The position numbers were made by a program, and so were the translations under genes. 22,913 nucleotides of DNA from an uncultured Alphaproteobacteria bacterium (lineage in GTDB: Bacteria > Pseudomonadota > Alphaproteobacteria > UBA3830). Location of the stretch: the NCBI GenBank assembly GCA_905233775.1, contig CAJOEB010000001.1:1-22913 (forward strand), written 5' to 3'. This document shows, in pieces, positions 6,907 through 16,340 of the stretch. Under the pieces are notes generated by a model. The model ran no database searches. It was given only the letters and a program-made list of their open reading frames with translations, and was not told the DNA's origin. Every line of letters starts with the position of its first letter. The stretch's first letter is position 1.

Positions 6907-7665
6907 ATGAAAAATACAATCACTATCGAAAATATACATAAATCATTCGGGAAACTGCATGTATTAAACGGATTGTCTCTTAATATCGAGAATAAAGAAG
7001 CTCATGTGATTTTGGGACAATCTGGTTGCGGAAAGTCCGTTTTATTAAAATGTCTGCTTGGAATTTTTGAGATAGATTCGGGTGAAATTACAGTTTCGGG
7101 TATAAGTGTAAAAGATAAATCGCAATCAAAAGAATATATGCAAAAATTCAGCATATTATTTCAAGGAAATGCGCTGTTTGATTCGATGACTGTCATTGAA
7201 AATGTGGAATTCGGGATAAAACAATCACTGAAGCATAAACATTTATCAGACAAAGAGATTAGGTCAATTGCAGAGGAAAAAATATTAGCAGTGGGATTGC
7301 AGGATCGAGTTTTTGATATCTATCCGGCGGAAATGTCCGGCGGAATGCAGAAACGAGCGGCACTTGCAAGAGCTATAGCCGTTGAACCTGAAATATTACT
7401 GTTCGATGAGCCGACATCCGGACTTGATCCGATTACTGGCGGTTTGATATGCAATTTATTGAAGGATACTGTGAAAAATCTGGGGATTACATCGCTTACG
7501 ATTACGCACGATTTGAGGGTAGCTGAGTTTCTTTCAGATCGTGTTTCGGTGATAAATAAAGGACAAGTCGCATGGATTGGTCATACAAAGGATATGAAAA
7601 AATGCGGAAATGAATTTGTCGAAGAATTTTATCGGGCATCTAATGTAATATCAGCAAGGAAATGA
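6907..7665 (+). CDS. mlaF: MlaF-type ABC transporter ATP-binding protein
   Basis: This 252-residue ATPase energises the MlaE permease. It contains Walker A GQSGCGKS (residues 37-44), the ABC signature MSGGMQKRAALARA, Walker B EILLFDEPTSGLDP and the switch-histidine motif TITHD. The start at 6907 is the ATG just after the mlaE stop; a longer frame beginning at 6844 overlaps mlaE and is not credible. The C-terminus (VEEFYRASN) resembles the MlaF tail. No mlaD, mlaC or mlaB follows: the next gene is an unrelated outer-membrane protein, so those parts must be elsewhere or missing. Confidence 0.94.
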   Translation: MKNTITIENIHKSFGKLHVLNGLSLNIENKEAHVILGQSGCGKSVLLKCLLGIFEIDSGEITVSGISVKDKSQSKEYMQKFSILFQGNALFDSMTVIENVEFGIKQSLKHKHLSDKEIRSIAEEKILAVGLQDRVFDIYPAEMSGGMQKRAALARAIAVEPEILLFDEPTSGLDPITGGLICNLLKDTVKNLGITSLTITHDLRVAEFLSDRVSVINKGQVAWIGHTKDMKKCGNEFVEEFYRASNVISARK

Positions 7666-7733
7666 TACATGAAATAAATTACATTAACCCTTTACTTAAA
7701 TACTGTAAAATACTGTGATGATATTACAACAGT

Positions 7734-7742
7734 GGGGGGGGG
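7734..7742 (+). repeat. Intergenic G9 homopolymer upstream of the beta-barrel gene
   Basis: Nine G lie in the 176-base gap between mlaF and the phase-variable outer-membrane protein gene, about 50 bases upstream of a TATAAT at 7792-7797 and 99 bases upstream of the ATG at 7842. A second G9 run lies 140 bases further on, inside the gene. If the promoter is the TATAAT, length changes here could tune activator access; this is inference. Confidence 0.85.
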
Positions 7743-7791
7743 ATTTGTGCAATAAATAAAAAAATGCTAATGATTTATAGCAAGAAAACTG

Positions 7792-7797
7792 TATAAT
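7792..7797 (+). promoter_or_regulatory. Candidate -10 box for the beta-barrel gene
   Basis: A perfect TATAAT lies 44 bases before the ATG at 7842. No convincing -35 hexamer is seen at 16-18 bases, which would fit a promoter that depends on an activator or on the upstream G9 region. Chance occurrence in AT-rich sequence is quite possible. Confidence 0.3.
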
Positions 7798-7841
7798 AAC
7801 GTCAACTAATTGTTTTAGAACAATGATTGGAACAATAAAAT

Positions 7842-8587
7842 ATGAATATCAAGAATAAAATTTTGCTTTCTCTGTTTTTGACGGGGGGGGGATATCGAAT
7901 ACAAATTGCGACTATGAGGTCGTAGCAAAGGCTTATGCAGGCTGGTATTTCGGTATAGGTGTTAGTCATCAATATACAAAAGGCGAAGTACAACTAGACG
8001 ATAATATAAGAAGTTCGGGAATTTTCGGAGATCGTTTTGCCGATGCTCATGCTCTAAGTCTGATAAAATCAAATATTGGAAATATTGGTGCAGTATTAAC
8101 AGCTGGTTATGGAAATATATTTATCGGAGATTATTACATTGGAGCTGAAATTTGTTTTGATATAGCAGGAAGCAAAAGTCGTACAAATTATAATTACCCT
8201 TACTGGAACACAACATTAAAGACGAGAGGAATTATTCCGACAATTGCTCTTAAATTGGGAAAGTTTATTCCGGAAATAGATTGTTTGGCCTATATGAGAT
8301 TTGGTTTCACATCATTCAATAATAAATTTGAAAACGATGTTTTTGTAGGACAAGGGTTTGGAAGTCAGAAAATTACGCCTGTTATTGGTCTGGGAGTGGA
8401 ACAGATGATTTATGACAATTGTTCTTTGAAGATTGAAGGAGATTATCGTTTTCCGGCGAATAGTAAAAAGAGTGATCTTATGGGATATAGCAGAGCAGGA
8501 AATGCTTTTGGTGCTCCATATAGCGCTTCGATTAATAACAAAGTTCGTGGTTATGCTGTGCGTGTAATGTGTGTATATCATTTTTAA
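7842..8587 (+). CDS. Outer-membrane beta-barrel protein, phase-OFF by a G9 tract in the signal peptide
   Basis: Read from the ATG at 7842, the frame gives the signal peptide start MNIKNKILLSLFLTG, enters a G9 run at 7883-7891 and stops at the TAG at 7923. Adding one G (or removing two) joins it to a frame open without a stop from 7892 to the TAA at 8587, giving a mature domain of ~230 residues. That domain looks like an Opa/Omp25-type barrel: alternating strands such as KAYAGWYFGIGVSHQ, LTAGYGNIFIGDYYIGAEI and PVIGLGVEQMIY, and a C-terminal strand ending in Phe (YAVRVMCVYHF) typical of BamA-recognised proteins. There is no ATG, GTG or TTG in the downstream frame before 8255, so the barrel cannot be made from a late start without losing half of it. 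It lies 30 bases upstream of the secreted-protein gene at 8618. The alternative explanations are a sequencing slip in the homopolymer or a true pseudogene. Confidence 0.82.
7883..7891 (+). repeat. G9 homopolymer acting as a frame switch in the beta-barrel gene
   Basis: Nine G follow the codons for SLFLT. The count sets the frame: nine gives early termination, while ten or seven gives the full beta-barrel. Everything else in the gene is intact, so the tract is the only defect. Confidence 0.9.
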
Positions 8588-8617
8588 TAAAAATAAAGGA
8601 AACAAGGGGAGATACAA

Positions 8618-9232
8618 ATGAAATTAAAATTATTAGCAATATATTTATTAGCTTTTTCGAGCGTATTAGCAGTCAAAGCGGCGGATTTTGATGCTATAAA
8701 GGCAGATGTAAAGGCAACAAAAACAGCGGAAGTAATGTCTAGTAGGCTTGCTGCTATAAAAGAGCATCCTGAAACTGAGTTACCTGATAATGCTTATCAG
8801 GGACAATTTGGTATTGGAGCTGGTTTTGGTGCACTTCTGAAAGCTGTTTTAAGTCAGAACGTAGTAGATAATACTGCTGCTCCTGGTGGTATTAATCTCG
8901 ATTCTGGAGCTGGATCTGTTTTTGATAGAATTCGTGGTATTTTGGATGGAGGAGCTGTTCCTGCATCAGCGCATGGTACGAATTTTGGTGGCAATGTGCA
9001 AGATTTTCTCGGTTCTGTTTATGGACCATTAGTTTTTGCAGGACCAATGGCAACAGGAGAAATCTTTAGTTTAGAACGTCATTTACATGTAATGCGTAAG
9101 TTAATGCAAGATGCTGTTGCTGGTGGACTTAATTTGTATAACAACATCAATGATGATCGTCTTCCGGCGTTTCAGGAATTTATAAGAGATATGATACGTC
9201 ATTCTACAGCTGTCGAAATCGGTGTTCATTAA
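8618..9232 (+). CDS. Secreted or periplasmic protein of unknown function
   Basis: I do not recognise this 204-residue protein. A clear signal peptide (residues 1-21, cleavage likely after AVKA) is followed by a charged helix-like segment (ADFDAIKADVKATKTAEV), a Gly-rich region (GQFGIGAGFGALLK, then PGGINLDSGAGSVFDRIRG) and a mostly helical C-terminal half with many His and Arg. There is no lipobox, no barrel pattern and no Cys in the mature part. AAGGGGAG 6 bases upstream of the ATG is a strong ribosome site. Spacing suggests co-transcription with the beta-barrel gene, and a strong UUCG terminator follows. Export or host interaction is plausible but unproven. Confidence 0.7.
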   Translation: MKLKLLAIYLLAFSSVLAVKAADFDAIKADVKATKTAEVMSSRLAAIKEHPETELPDNAYQGQFGIGAGFGALLKAVLSQNVVDNTAAPGGINLDSGAGSVFDRIRGILDGGAVPASAHGTNFGGNVQDFLGSVYGPLVFAGPMATGEIFSLERHLHVMRKLMQDAVAGGLNLYNNINDDRLPAFQEFIRDMIRHSTAVEIGVH

Positions 9233-9290
9233 ATAATTATTATAACTATAATTTTTATAGCTTGATATAGCTTGAGTAGTTTTGTGATCT

Positions 9291-9320
9291 AAAAAGGCTT
9301 CTTCGGAAGTCTTTTTTTTT
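9291..9320 (+). terminator. Strong rho-independent terminator with a UUCG tetraloop
   Basis: An 11-bp stem with one G-T pair (9291-9301 with 9306-9316) is closed by a cUUCGg tetraloop, and the T-run extends to 9320. It ends the transcript of the beta-barrel/secreted-protein unit 59 bases after the stop. Confidence 0.9.
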
Positions 9321-9446
9321 ATACGAAAACATTCGCTTTTTTTTCTCCAAAATATATAAGAAAATATAAAAATTAAATTTTTGTTTTATAAAAACATAAG
9401 AACTTATTAATAGCATAAAAAACAATCAAAAATAGAAAAAAATATA

Positions 9447-9476
9447 TTGAAAACAACTTAGAATTTATATTATAAT
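9447..9476 (+). promoter_or_regulatory. Sigma70-type promoter for the lipoprotein/membrane pair
   Basis: TTGAAA (9447-9452) and TATAAT (9471-9476) are separated by 18 bases and lie 41 bases before the ATG at 9518. It follows directly after the UUCG terminator region, which fits a new transcription unit. This is the best promoter match I found in the window. Confidence 0.6.
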
Positions 9477-9517
9477 AACAAATATAATATTCAGTTATAA
9501 AAAGAAAGAGAGGGAAA

Positions 9518-9835
9518 ATGAGAAAAATTTTTGCTTTGTGTTTATCTTTAGCTGTATTTTCTGGTTGTTTAGGAATGCATAGTCCAGTTAATAGTCCTAT
9601 TCCGGAACGAGTTCATAGTAGGGTTGTGCCTATGCAACAAGTTACTGCTCAACCTTATACATCTACATATCCTCAATATATTCTAAATTATTCTCTAATG
9701 GCAATAGGAGGAGTTGGTTTTTTGATAGGAGTCTTAAAGAATAATGAAGTATATAGTATTGGTGGATTAGCTTCTTTACTTCTAGGTAGTCTTGATATCG
9801 CAGGTCATGTACTTAATAATCACAGGAATAACTAG
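9518..9835 (+). CDS. Small putative lipoprotein with a C-terminal membrane segment
   Basis: This is a 105-residue protein that I do not recognise. The N-terminal signal with lipobox FSGC predicts lipidation at Cys17. A Pro/Gln/Thr-rich linker (residues ~22-52) leads to two hydrophobic Gly-containing stretches (SLMAIGGVGFLIGVL and IGGLASLLLGSLDIAG), like a paired transmembrane hairpin. The GAGAGGG ribosome site is strong. The stop is 2 bases before the next ATG, so it is coupled to the 176-residue membrane protein. No homology-based function can be offered. Confidence 0.65.
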   Translation: MRKIFALCLSLAVFSGCLGMHSPVNSPIPERVHSRVVPMQQVTAQPYTSTYPQYILNYSLMAIGGVGFLIGVLKNNEVYSIGGLASLLLGSLDIAGHVLNNHRNN

Positions 9836-9837
9836 AA

Positions 9838-10368
9838 ATGTTAAATAAAATTGTGAAATCATTAAAATTGAATGTAATTTTATACTGTTTTTTGCAAATG
9901 AATTCAGTATCGTCTATGTCGTTTCCTACTGAATGCGCAATAGAATCTCAGCCTTTACTAAAAACAATGTCAGTTTTTTGTGGAGGAGTGACTGCTGCAT
10001 ATAGCGGGTATTTGTATTACAAAAGTCGAGAAATAAGTAGAAATATTAATAATATAGTAAATGGTATTCGTTCAGGAAGAAAATATAAATCTATTGAAGT
10101 TGAAACACAGCCTATAAACGCTACATTCATAAAAAACACGAGGAAAGGAATTCGGGAAGCTGTGGATACAACTGTAAAAACAATTGCATCTTCAGTAGTT
10201 AGTCTTATAACACTAACTATCTTATCTAAAAAAGTTGAACGACCATGTGGTGTATTTGCAGTAGTTTTTCCATTCTGCTGTAATGTTTTTCCATCTTTAG
10301 ATTCGTTAAGAATAAAATTAAGAGATTCAGAAGATTCATTGGAATTTGTCCGCCGCGAAGAAGATTGA
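9838..10368 (+). CDS. Putative membrane protein, unrecognised
   Basis: This 176-residue protein starts 2 bases after the preceding lipoprotein stop, so the two form an operon. It has an N-terminal hydrophobic signal-like segment (NVILYCFLQMNSVSSMSF), a second hydrophobic segment near residues 47-62 and two more near residues 118-152 (IASSVVSLITLTIL, then CGVFAVVFPFCCNVF). A basic, Asn/Arg-rich region lies between them. The C-terminus is strongly charged. Four Cys occur in or near membrane segments. Together with its partner it could form a small envelope complex; this is inference from adjacency. Confidence 0.6.
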   Translation: MLNKIVKSLKLNVILYCFLQMNSVSSMSFPTECAIESQPLLKTMSVFCGGVTAAYSGYLYYKSREISRNINNIVNGIRSGRKYKSIEVETQPINATFIKNTRKGIREAVDTTVKTIASSVVSLITLTILSKKVERPCGVFAVVFPFCCNVFPSLDSLRIKLRDSEDSLEFVRREED

Positions 10369-10719
10369 TGATAAATTAATGATGACGATGATATGAATTG
10401 ATAAAGGTAGCTAGCCTGTTGTTTTAATTTACAATTAGTTTGTTGTGATCTATTATTATTTCATTCGCGTTATTTTTTTTTGATTTATTATAGATTATCT
10501 CAATAAAGAGTATTCTGCTATTTTCTACTGCTATGATGTTGTTTATTAGAGTTCTGCGAAAGTAATTTTTTGCTCTTTTTAACTACTGCTTTTTTTTGCT
10601 TCTGAAAATCAAAAATATCGAAATGCAGTTTTCGATTTTCAAAGAACTATCTTGTTTTCTTGGTATTATTCAAACGGTGGAGGGAGGGGTATTTTGAAAC
10701 GTCCATATTATACAAAAAC
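10369..10719. other. Gene-free gap between convergent units, with hairpin and G-rich elements
   Basis: No credible ORF or RNA gene is seen in these 351 bases. The gap separates convergent plus- and minus-strand genes. It contains an imperfect inverted repeat (10604-10610 and 10619-10624 pairing with 10629-10640, with an 8-base bulge). Near 10669-10698 a short TTCAAA/TTTGAA stem encloses GGTGGAGGGAGGGG (10676-10689), which resembles the G-rich terminator loop at 4964-4977. No stem with a clean T-run was found, so the terminators of the two units are not obvious. Confidence 0.6.
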
Positions 10720-11505
10720 TTACATCAAACTTAGTACATTTTTTGTCAATGGTGTACCGATTTTTTGATTGATTTCAGCTTGAAGTAGTTTCTCCAGCAT
10801 AAATTTTTTTGAAAGATCTATTGGCGATAATACATCTTGTTTCTTATCAAAAATTTTCTCTTTTATGCTTAACTTCATCAAATATCTTGCAAACGGAATA
10901 AATTCCATATTCTGTAAGAATGAACTTTTGTATGTTATATATTCTTGCAGTAGTTTTTCATTTTCGGATACCAGTAATAGCGAAATTTTCTTGAATAAAG
11001 AAATCAATCCTTCATCGGTATCATTTATTATTTTTACAATTTCGCGATGTATTGATTGCGAAGCTACTTCCGGAATTAATAACTTGCACAAAGACATTAA
11101 TGTCGCATCATTTTTGAATGAAGGAATTGCATAAATATTCTTATCCCGCGTAAAATGTTCAGTTATTGTCTTTGATTTCCTGTAATCTCCGCTTTCAAGT
11201 ATAAAAATACTGCTTACAGATTTAAAAAATGCGGATAATTTATCGAAATGACTGTCTTCTATATTTCTTATGCAAAATATATTGAGGTTATTTCCGAATA
11301 AGTCGCATTGATTGCTTATAATTTTCTCACATTCATTCACAGAACACCAATTGACGGATATTTCTGCACTATCGAATTTGTATTTACTCTTTTCAGCGAC
11401 AAAATCACAAAACACTTCAAATGATCTTTTGAAATTTCCATATAAAAAGAAAGTACTTCCTGCATTTATATGACTGTCATCTATGTTTCCGAAATCCTGC
11501 TTCAT
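10720..11505 (-). CDS. holA: DNA polymerase III delta subunit (divergent, short)
   Basis: The delta subunit opens the beta clamp within the replication clamp loader. Recognition rests on the conserved alphaproteobacterial order leuS-lptE-holA and on delta-like blocks: FFLYGN near the N-terminus, the 'DLFG' segment followed by a hydrophobic strand (NNLNIFCIRNIED), and FILESGDYRKSKTITEHF, which corresponds to the family pattern around 'LESGxLKKxSKLRKxxE'. At 261 residues it is shorter than the ~330-340 usual, chiefly in the C-terminal collar domain. The ATG overlaps the lptE stop by four bases. The sequence is diverged, so identity is likely rather than certain. Confidence 0.75.
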   Translation of the reverse strand: MKQDFGNIDDSHINAGSTFFLYGNFKRSFEVFCDFVAEKSKYKFDSAEISVNWCSVNECEKIISNQCDLFGNNLNIFCIRNIEDSHFDKLSAFFKSVSSIFILESGDYRKSKTITEHFTRDKNIYAIPSFKNDATLMSLCKLLIPEVASQSIHREIVKIINDTDEGLISLFKKISLLLVSENEKLLQEYITYKSSFLQNMEFIPFARYLMKLSIKEKIFDKKQDVLSPIDLSKKFMLEKLLQAEINQKIGTPLTKNVLSLM

Positions 11506-12068
11506 TTTTGTTCTTCAGTTGTTGTTTCTAACGTCATTCTGATATTTTCTACTATTCTGCGTGCAAGTTCTTTTAGCATACCGGAATTGTTTCTTCCATA
11601 TAATGACAGCATCATTTCACCTTGTGTTTGAGCGATATTATACTGAGTTGATACGGAGATAGTCTTATTCATAATAACTTTTCTATCGCTGTTTCGTAGT
11701 GTTATGTGTGCTGTGTATGTTGATAAAAGTCTATGAGAATAGCCGCTGCTATCAAGCGCAAATGATTTTTCATACAAACCTAATGATGTACTTAATCTCA
11801 TCTTTTCTTGCGTAAACTGTACATCTCTCAGATAATCCAACAGATATGATCGAAGTTTTTGACCATCTCTGTTTGGTATTACATCAACTTTAATTGCGGA
11901 TTGCTCGCCATTGCTTGTTGTAGCATCTTCATATAAAGGTCTGACAGAACATCCGGCAAGAAACAGCAAAATGCTGCACCAAGCTAACAACAACAATAAT
12001 GGTAAACGAACCAATAATATTTTCTTATTCTTATACAACTTTTTATACGACAAATTCTTATACAACAA
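11502..12068 (-). CDS. lptE: LPS-assembly lipoprotein LptE
   Basis: LptE plugs the LptD barrel and helps insert lipopolysaccharide into the outer membrane. A hydrophobic signal peptide ends in lipobox FLAGC, followed by SVRPLYED, the typical alphaproteobacterial LptE start of the mature protein. The mature ~145 residues contain strand/helix patterns such as [17 protein letters not shown] and a C-terminal helix ([14 protein letters not shown]). No ATG precedes the lipobox: the frame offers TTG codons at 12068 and further in, so the exact start is uncertain. With 12068 it overlaps the leuS end by 11 bases; translation is coupled to leuS and holA. Confidence 0.85.
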   Translation of the reverse strand: MLYKNLSYKKLYKNKKILLVRLPLLLLLAWCSILLFLAGCSVRPLYEDATTSNGEQSAIKVDVIPNRDGQKLRSYLLDYLRDVQFTQEKMRLSTSLGLYEKSFALDSSGYSHRLLSTYTAHITLRNSDRKVIMNKTISVSTQYNIAQTQGEMMLSLYGRNNSGMLKELARRIVENIRMTLETTTEEQK

Positions 12069-14649
12069 AATTAATAATCTTTCCTTTTACAAATACTTTC
12101 TTTCTTATGTTTTTTCCTGCAATCGCATTCTGTACTGTTTGCAGAGCTAACGCTTTTTCAAAAATGATTTCTTCTTTTTCATCGATACTTACGTCTATTG
12201 TTCCGCGTAATTTTCCGTTTACTTGAATTGGCAGATTGATTGTTTCAACTGCTGTATATCGCTCATCATATTTTGGCCATGAATTTTCGGATACAATTCC
12301 GTTAAACCCAAGCATATTCCAGGCTTCTTCGCATATATGCGGCGAAATAGGAGCAATCATTTTTATAAGATCTCTTATAATAACCGAAAAGACAGGCAGA
12401 TTTTCTTTGATATTATCAAGGTTCATGTATAAACAGTTGACCAATTCTCTGATATACGCTACGGCTTTGTTCATTGCGCGATCTTCTAACGCTTCTGTTA
12501 TGTTTTTTACTGCGGTGTGATAGTCCTTGTATAATTTCTGGATGTTTTGCTGTAATTTTTCAAATTCGATTGTCTCATTAGAAGAACATTTTTGTGCACA
12601 AACTCCATTTGCTTGAGCAAACACAAATAACCGCCACAGACGATTTATAAAACGCCAGCATCCCTCTAAACCTTCATCAGACCATGGAAAATCACGTTCC
12701 GGCGGAGTATCTGAGACAACAAACAAGCGCAGTGCATCAGTTCCGTATGTAGAAACTATCGCATCAGGATCAACAACGTTCTTTTTTGACTTACTCATCT
12801 TTTCTGAACGACCTACGATAACTTTTTCGCCGGTATCTATTAATGTGTAGTCTCCGTTGTCGTTCTTTTGCACCTGTGAAGGAAATACCCAATCGCCGTT
12901 TTCTAATCTGTAAGTGTTATTGCAAACCATTCCTTGCGTGAAAAGATTTTTAAATGGTTCTCGAATTTTTGTAAATCCGCATTCTGCTAATGCTTTTGTG
13001 AAAAATCTGGCATAAAGCAGATGTAAAATAGCATGTTCAACGCCGCCAATATATTGATCTACAGGCATCCATTGAGCTATGCTGTTTTTGTCCAGCAAAT
13101 TATTCGGATTTTTCGGGTCGTTTGCGCAAAATTTTAGAAAATACCATGATGAATCTACAAAAGTATCCAAAGTATCTGTTTCACGATGTGCTTTTCCTCT
13201 GCAAGTAGGGCAGGTGACATTTTTCCATGTCGGATGGTGATCAAGCGGATTACCTGTTTTATCAAAAGATACATCTTCAGGCAGCAAAACCGGCAGAGCA
13301 TCTTCTGGAAGCGGAACAACACCGCATTTTTCGCAATGAATTATCGGAATTGGACATCCCCAGTAGCGTTGTCTTGAAACTCCCCAATCACGCAGTTTGA
13401 AAAATATTTTTCGCTGACCTATACCAATTTCGCATAGCTTATCTATGGATTTTTTCTTTGCTTCCGCTACGTTTAAGCCGTTCAGAAAATCAGAATCAAT
13501 CAATATTCCGTCTTCAGTGAATGGGAGACTGTCATCATCGCCATTATTTCCCTTGATAACCCTTATAATAGGCAGATCATATTTTGTCGCGAAATCGTAA
13601 TCGCGTTCATCATGTGCCGGAGTAGCGAAAATTGCACCTGTTCCGTAGTCCATAAGTACGAAATTCGCAATAAATACAGGTAGTTTTTTGTTTAAAAAAG
13701 GATGATCAACGGTTATTCCCGTATCTATTCCCAATTTCTCTTGTTTTTCTATCGCTTCTGTTGTTGTTGGTCCGGATTTTACACTTTCTAAGAAAGCTTT
13801 GATTTTTTCATCTTTTTCCGCCAATTTTTTTGATATAGGATGCCCTGGCGAAAGCGCAACAAATGTCGCTCCGAATATGGTATCGGGGCGGGTAGTAAAT
13901 ACCTCAATATCTTCATTTATACTGCTTTTGAATTTGATTAAACAACCTTCTGATTTTCCGATCCAATTTTTCTGCATTATGCGGACTTTTTCCGGCCATC
14001 CGTCTAAGCGATCTATTTCGGAAAGTAATTCTTCTGCAAAGTCGGTAATTTTCAGGAACCACTGCGATAGCATTTTCTTTTCAACTACTGCTCCTGATCT
14101 CCAACCACGACCATCTATTACTTGTTCATTCGCAAGAACGCATTGGTCAACGGGATCCCAGTTTACTTCGGATTTTTTCCTGTATACGAGTCCTTTTTTA
14201 TACAATTCTAAAAATATTTTCTGCTGATATGCGTAGTATTCTTCATCGCAAGTTGCGAATTCTCTATCCCAATCATATGAGAACCCCAAAGCTTCAATTT
14301 GTTTCTTCATGGTCTGGATATTTTGGTACGTCCATTCTCTTGGATGACGTTTGTTCTTTAATGCTGCATTTTCAGCAGGAAGACCAAAGGCATCCCAGCC
14401 GACAGGATGCAGTACGGCAAAGCCATTGGCGATTTTGTAACGTGCGATAATATCTCCGATGGTATAATTTCTGACATGTCCTATATGCACTTTTCCGGAT
14501 GGATACATAAACATTTCGAGGACAAAACATTTTGGTTTAGACGAGTCTGTTGATGTCTTAAAACATTTGTTTTCGAGCCAAAAACGTTGCCATTTCTTTT
14601 CAACTACAGAAAAGTTATACGGTGTTATCTCTGATATATCCAATGACAC
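12058..14649 (-). CDS. leuS: Leucyl-tRNA synthetase
   Basis: This class Ia synthetase charges tRNA-Leu. Its 863 residues match the bacterial LeuRS length. The HIGH signature is HIGH (residues 55-58, in [19 protein letters not shown]) and the KMSKS loop is KMSKS (617-621). A CP1 editing domain is present, with its Thr-rich site near SGPTTTEA and the later [15 protein letters not shown]. The zinc-binding segment has the C-x2-C pairs HCEKCG and CPTCRG. The start is a GTG at 14649 with AGGAG 8 bases upstream; the protein begins normally there ([14 protein letters not shown]). It leads the leuS-lptE-holA unit. Confidence 0.98.
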   Translation of the reverse strand: MSLDISEITPYNFSVVEKKWQRFWLENKCFKTSTDSSKPKCFVLEMFMYPSGKVHIGHVRNYTIGDIIARYKIANGFAVLHPVGWDAFGLPAENAALKNKRHPREWTYQNIQTMKKQIEALGFSYDWDREFATCDEEYYAYQQKIFLELYKKGLVYRKKSEVNWDPVDQCVLANEQVIDGRGWRSGAVVEKKMLSQWFLKITDFAEELLSEIDRLDGWPEKVRIMQKNWIGKSEGCLIKFKSSINEDIEVFTTRPDTIFGATFVALSPGHPISKKLAEKDEKIKAFLESVKSGPTTTEAIEKQEKLGIDTGITVDHPFLNKKLPVFIANFVLMDYGTGAIFATPAHDERDYDFATKYDLPIIRVIKGNNGDDDSLPFTEDGILIDSDFLNGLNVAEAKKKSIDKLCEIGIGQRKIFFKLRDWGVSRQRYWGCPIPIIHCEKCGVVPLPEDALPVLLPEDVSFDKTGNPLDHHPTWKNVTCPTCRGKAHRETDTLDTFVDSSWYFLKFCANDPKNPNNLLDKNSIAQWMPVDQYIGGVEHAILHLLYARFFTKALAECGFTKIREPFKNLFTQGMVCNNTYRLENGDWVFPSQVQKNDNGDYTLIDTGEKVIVGRSEKMSKSKKNVVDPDAIVSTYGTDALRLFVVSDTPPERDFPWSDEGLEGCWRFINRLWRLFVFAQANGVCAQKCSSNETIEFEKLQQNIQKLYKDYHTAVKNITEALEDRAMNKAVAYIRELVNCLYMNLDNIKENLPVFSVIIRDLIKMIAPISPHICEEAWNMLGFNGIVSENSWPKYDERYTAVETINLPIQVNGKLRGTIDVSIDEKEEIIFEKALALQTVQNAIAGKNIRKKVFVKGKIINFVV

Positions 14650-14744
14650 GGAATTTCTCCTACAAGTATTATTTCTCTTCTTCTTATTTCTTCTACCAAA
14701 TATTATTATACTATACGATATATAATGAATTTTAACATAGCTGA

Positions 14745-16319
14745 TTAATTAGTAAAATATTCGATTTTTTTGTTTTTGTGATCTTTTCGAAATTTTATGT
14801 AACCACAGCGTCCGAGAAAATCGACGCCATTTATATAATAAATATCTTTTTCTTCATTTGGATTAACTATTTTATGCCCCATTAAATCAGCAATAATACA
14901 GCAGATATCATAGTGGGTAATTGCAAAGATTTCTTTCACATGTTTCATGAAATTAGCGTCATTACTTTGTATCAAGATAGGGATTTTTGCCGTTTCAGGA
15001 TCTAAATGTCCATGTCCCCATAGGCCATTTTGTCCCGTTAATTCGTTGTGATCAGATGCCCAAAATATATAGAATGTTCCATCAAATTTGTTGAATATGT
15101 TGAATAATCCGGCGATTACAGTATCGTTATATAAGATAGCATTATCGTATTCATTAATCGTGTTGTTTTTATTGCTCGAGAATTTTTTCGAAGGAACGAA
15201 AAATTTAGGAACGGTCTTTGTATACGGAGAATGAATACATCTTTGATGAATTACAATGAAATTGCGGTTTGTAAATTCCTGTTTTTCGATTAGTTCAAAC
15301 AAAAAACTGTCTCGTTTCTTGCTGAATTGTGTCGGATATTGTTCGCGGGTGATCATGATATCAATATACGGCGTTCCACCTATGGAAGAGAGCAAATCAC
15401 TTTTTTGTGCGGATATATAGAACGTCTTGAAACCATATGATTTTGCAATCTTAAACAAATTTACTGTATCAAGTGATGATTCCTTGACGTTATCCGGTTC
15501 TCTTATTGCATTACACATAAATTTACACGAAGAAATCGTTACTATTCCACCTGCAATTCCGGTTGTGTAGTAGAAATTATCGTTTTTCGCAAGTTTTCTT
15601 AGTTTCGGTGTTGTATCTTCCGCATACCCGAATAACGACATATGATCGGTATTTGTGCTTTCGCCAAGTATGTATACGATTGTTTTCGGCATTTTAACGC
15701 GAGGCATAAAGAATTTATGTACGGAATATGGTTTATAAGTTTTAAAATGTTGGTCTTTTGTGGTTACTTCTATATATCCTGTTATGGTTCGTATGGAATT
15801 TTCTAAAGAAAAGAGTGTAGCGTTTGGACTTTGTTTTTCTGTAAGAAATATCATAATGGCGAGCGTAAGAATTGTTATCAGCGAACCGAATTTATGTTTT
15901 ATGAGCCGTTTACTATGTGCGACTTTATAAATTGCAAAGTAAGGGAGAGCGACTAAAGGAAAAATATAGATATAATTCCAAAATACGGATACAGCTTCAT
16001 CTATAACATCTGATATTTCTTGCGTCATTAAGTATAAAGCCGGAGGCGAAATTAACGTACCAAAGTATTTGATGTTACAAAATTGTGCAGTCTGAATTAT
16101 AGATAAAAAAGAAAGCAAAAATATTGAAAATGTTTTGTTTGTGTTTGTTACAAACAGAAATGATGCCAGTATTATAAAAATTAGTGCTTCTGGATTGTTA
16201 GCAATGACAAAAGACTTATTAATGATCGAAAACAGAATATCAGGGGTAATCAGCAGTATTGCAATTAATATAACAGAAGAAATGAAGGTTAGATATTTCA
16301 TGTATCGTTTATTAAGCAT
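14745..16319 (-). CDS. EptA/CptA-like phosphoethanolamine transferase (alkaline-phosphatase-superfamily membrane enzyme)
   Basis: This is a 524-residue inner-membrane protein with about five hydrophobic segments in residues 1-160 and a large periplasmic catalytic domain. The domain starts with [18 protein letters not shown] (E220 as a metal ligand), then [14 protein letters not shown] with T261 as candidate nucleophile, and later [18 protein letters not shown] providing Asp/His ligands. Enzymes of this family transfer phosphoethanolamine from phosphatidylethanolamine to lipid A, core sugars or other glycans, often giving resistance to cationic peptides. The acceptor cannot be told here. The start lies 21 bases after the ruvX stop, so the two are likely co-transcribed. 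An alternative is a sulfatase-like phosphoglycerol transferase. Confidence 0.85.
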   Translation of the reverse strand: MLNKRYMKYLTFISSVILIAILLITPDILFSIINKSFVIANNPEALIFIILASFLFVTNTNKTFSIFLLSFLSIIQTAQFCNIKYFGTLISPPALYLMTQEISDVIDEAVSVFWNYIYIFPLVALPYFAIYKVAHSKRLIKHKFGSLITILTLAIMIFLTEKQSPNATLFSLENSIRTITGYIEVTTKDQHFKTYKPYSVHKFFMPRVKMPKTIVYILGESTNTDHMSLFGYAEDTTPKLRKLAKNDNFYYTTGIAGGIVTISSCKFMCNAIREPDNVKESSLDTVNLFKIAKSYGFKTFYISAQKSDLLSSIGGTPYIDIMITREQYPTQFSKKRDSFLFELIEKQEFTNRNFIVIHQRCIHSPYTKTVPKFFVPSKKFSSNKNNTINEYDNAILYNDTVIAGLFNIFNKFDGTFYIFWASDHNELTGQNGLWGHGHLDPETAKIPILIQSNDANFMKHVKEIFAITHYDICCIIADLMGHKIVNPNEEKDIYYINGVDFLGRCGYIKFRKDHKNKKIEYFTN

Positions 16320-16340
16320 AGTAGAACTCTTAAAAAAATT

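Noticed and set aside
7823..7858. ATG at 7823 as an alternative start of the beta-barrel gene
   Set aside because: That frame meets a stop after eleven codons, before the G tract.
8255..8587. Separate 110-residue gene starting at a TTG
   Set aside because: It is only the second half of the beta-barrel reading frame, which is open back to 7892 and joins the signal peptide by a single base at the G9 tract; no ribosome site precedes 8255.
12236..14450. Several plus-strand ORFs within leuS
   Set aside because: They are antisense shadows of a fully intact leucyl-tRNA synthetase and show no family motif or ribosome site.
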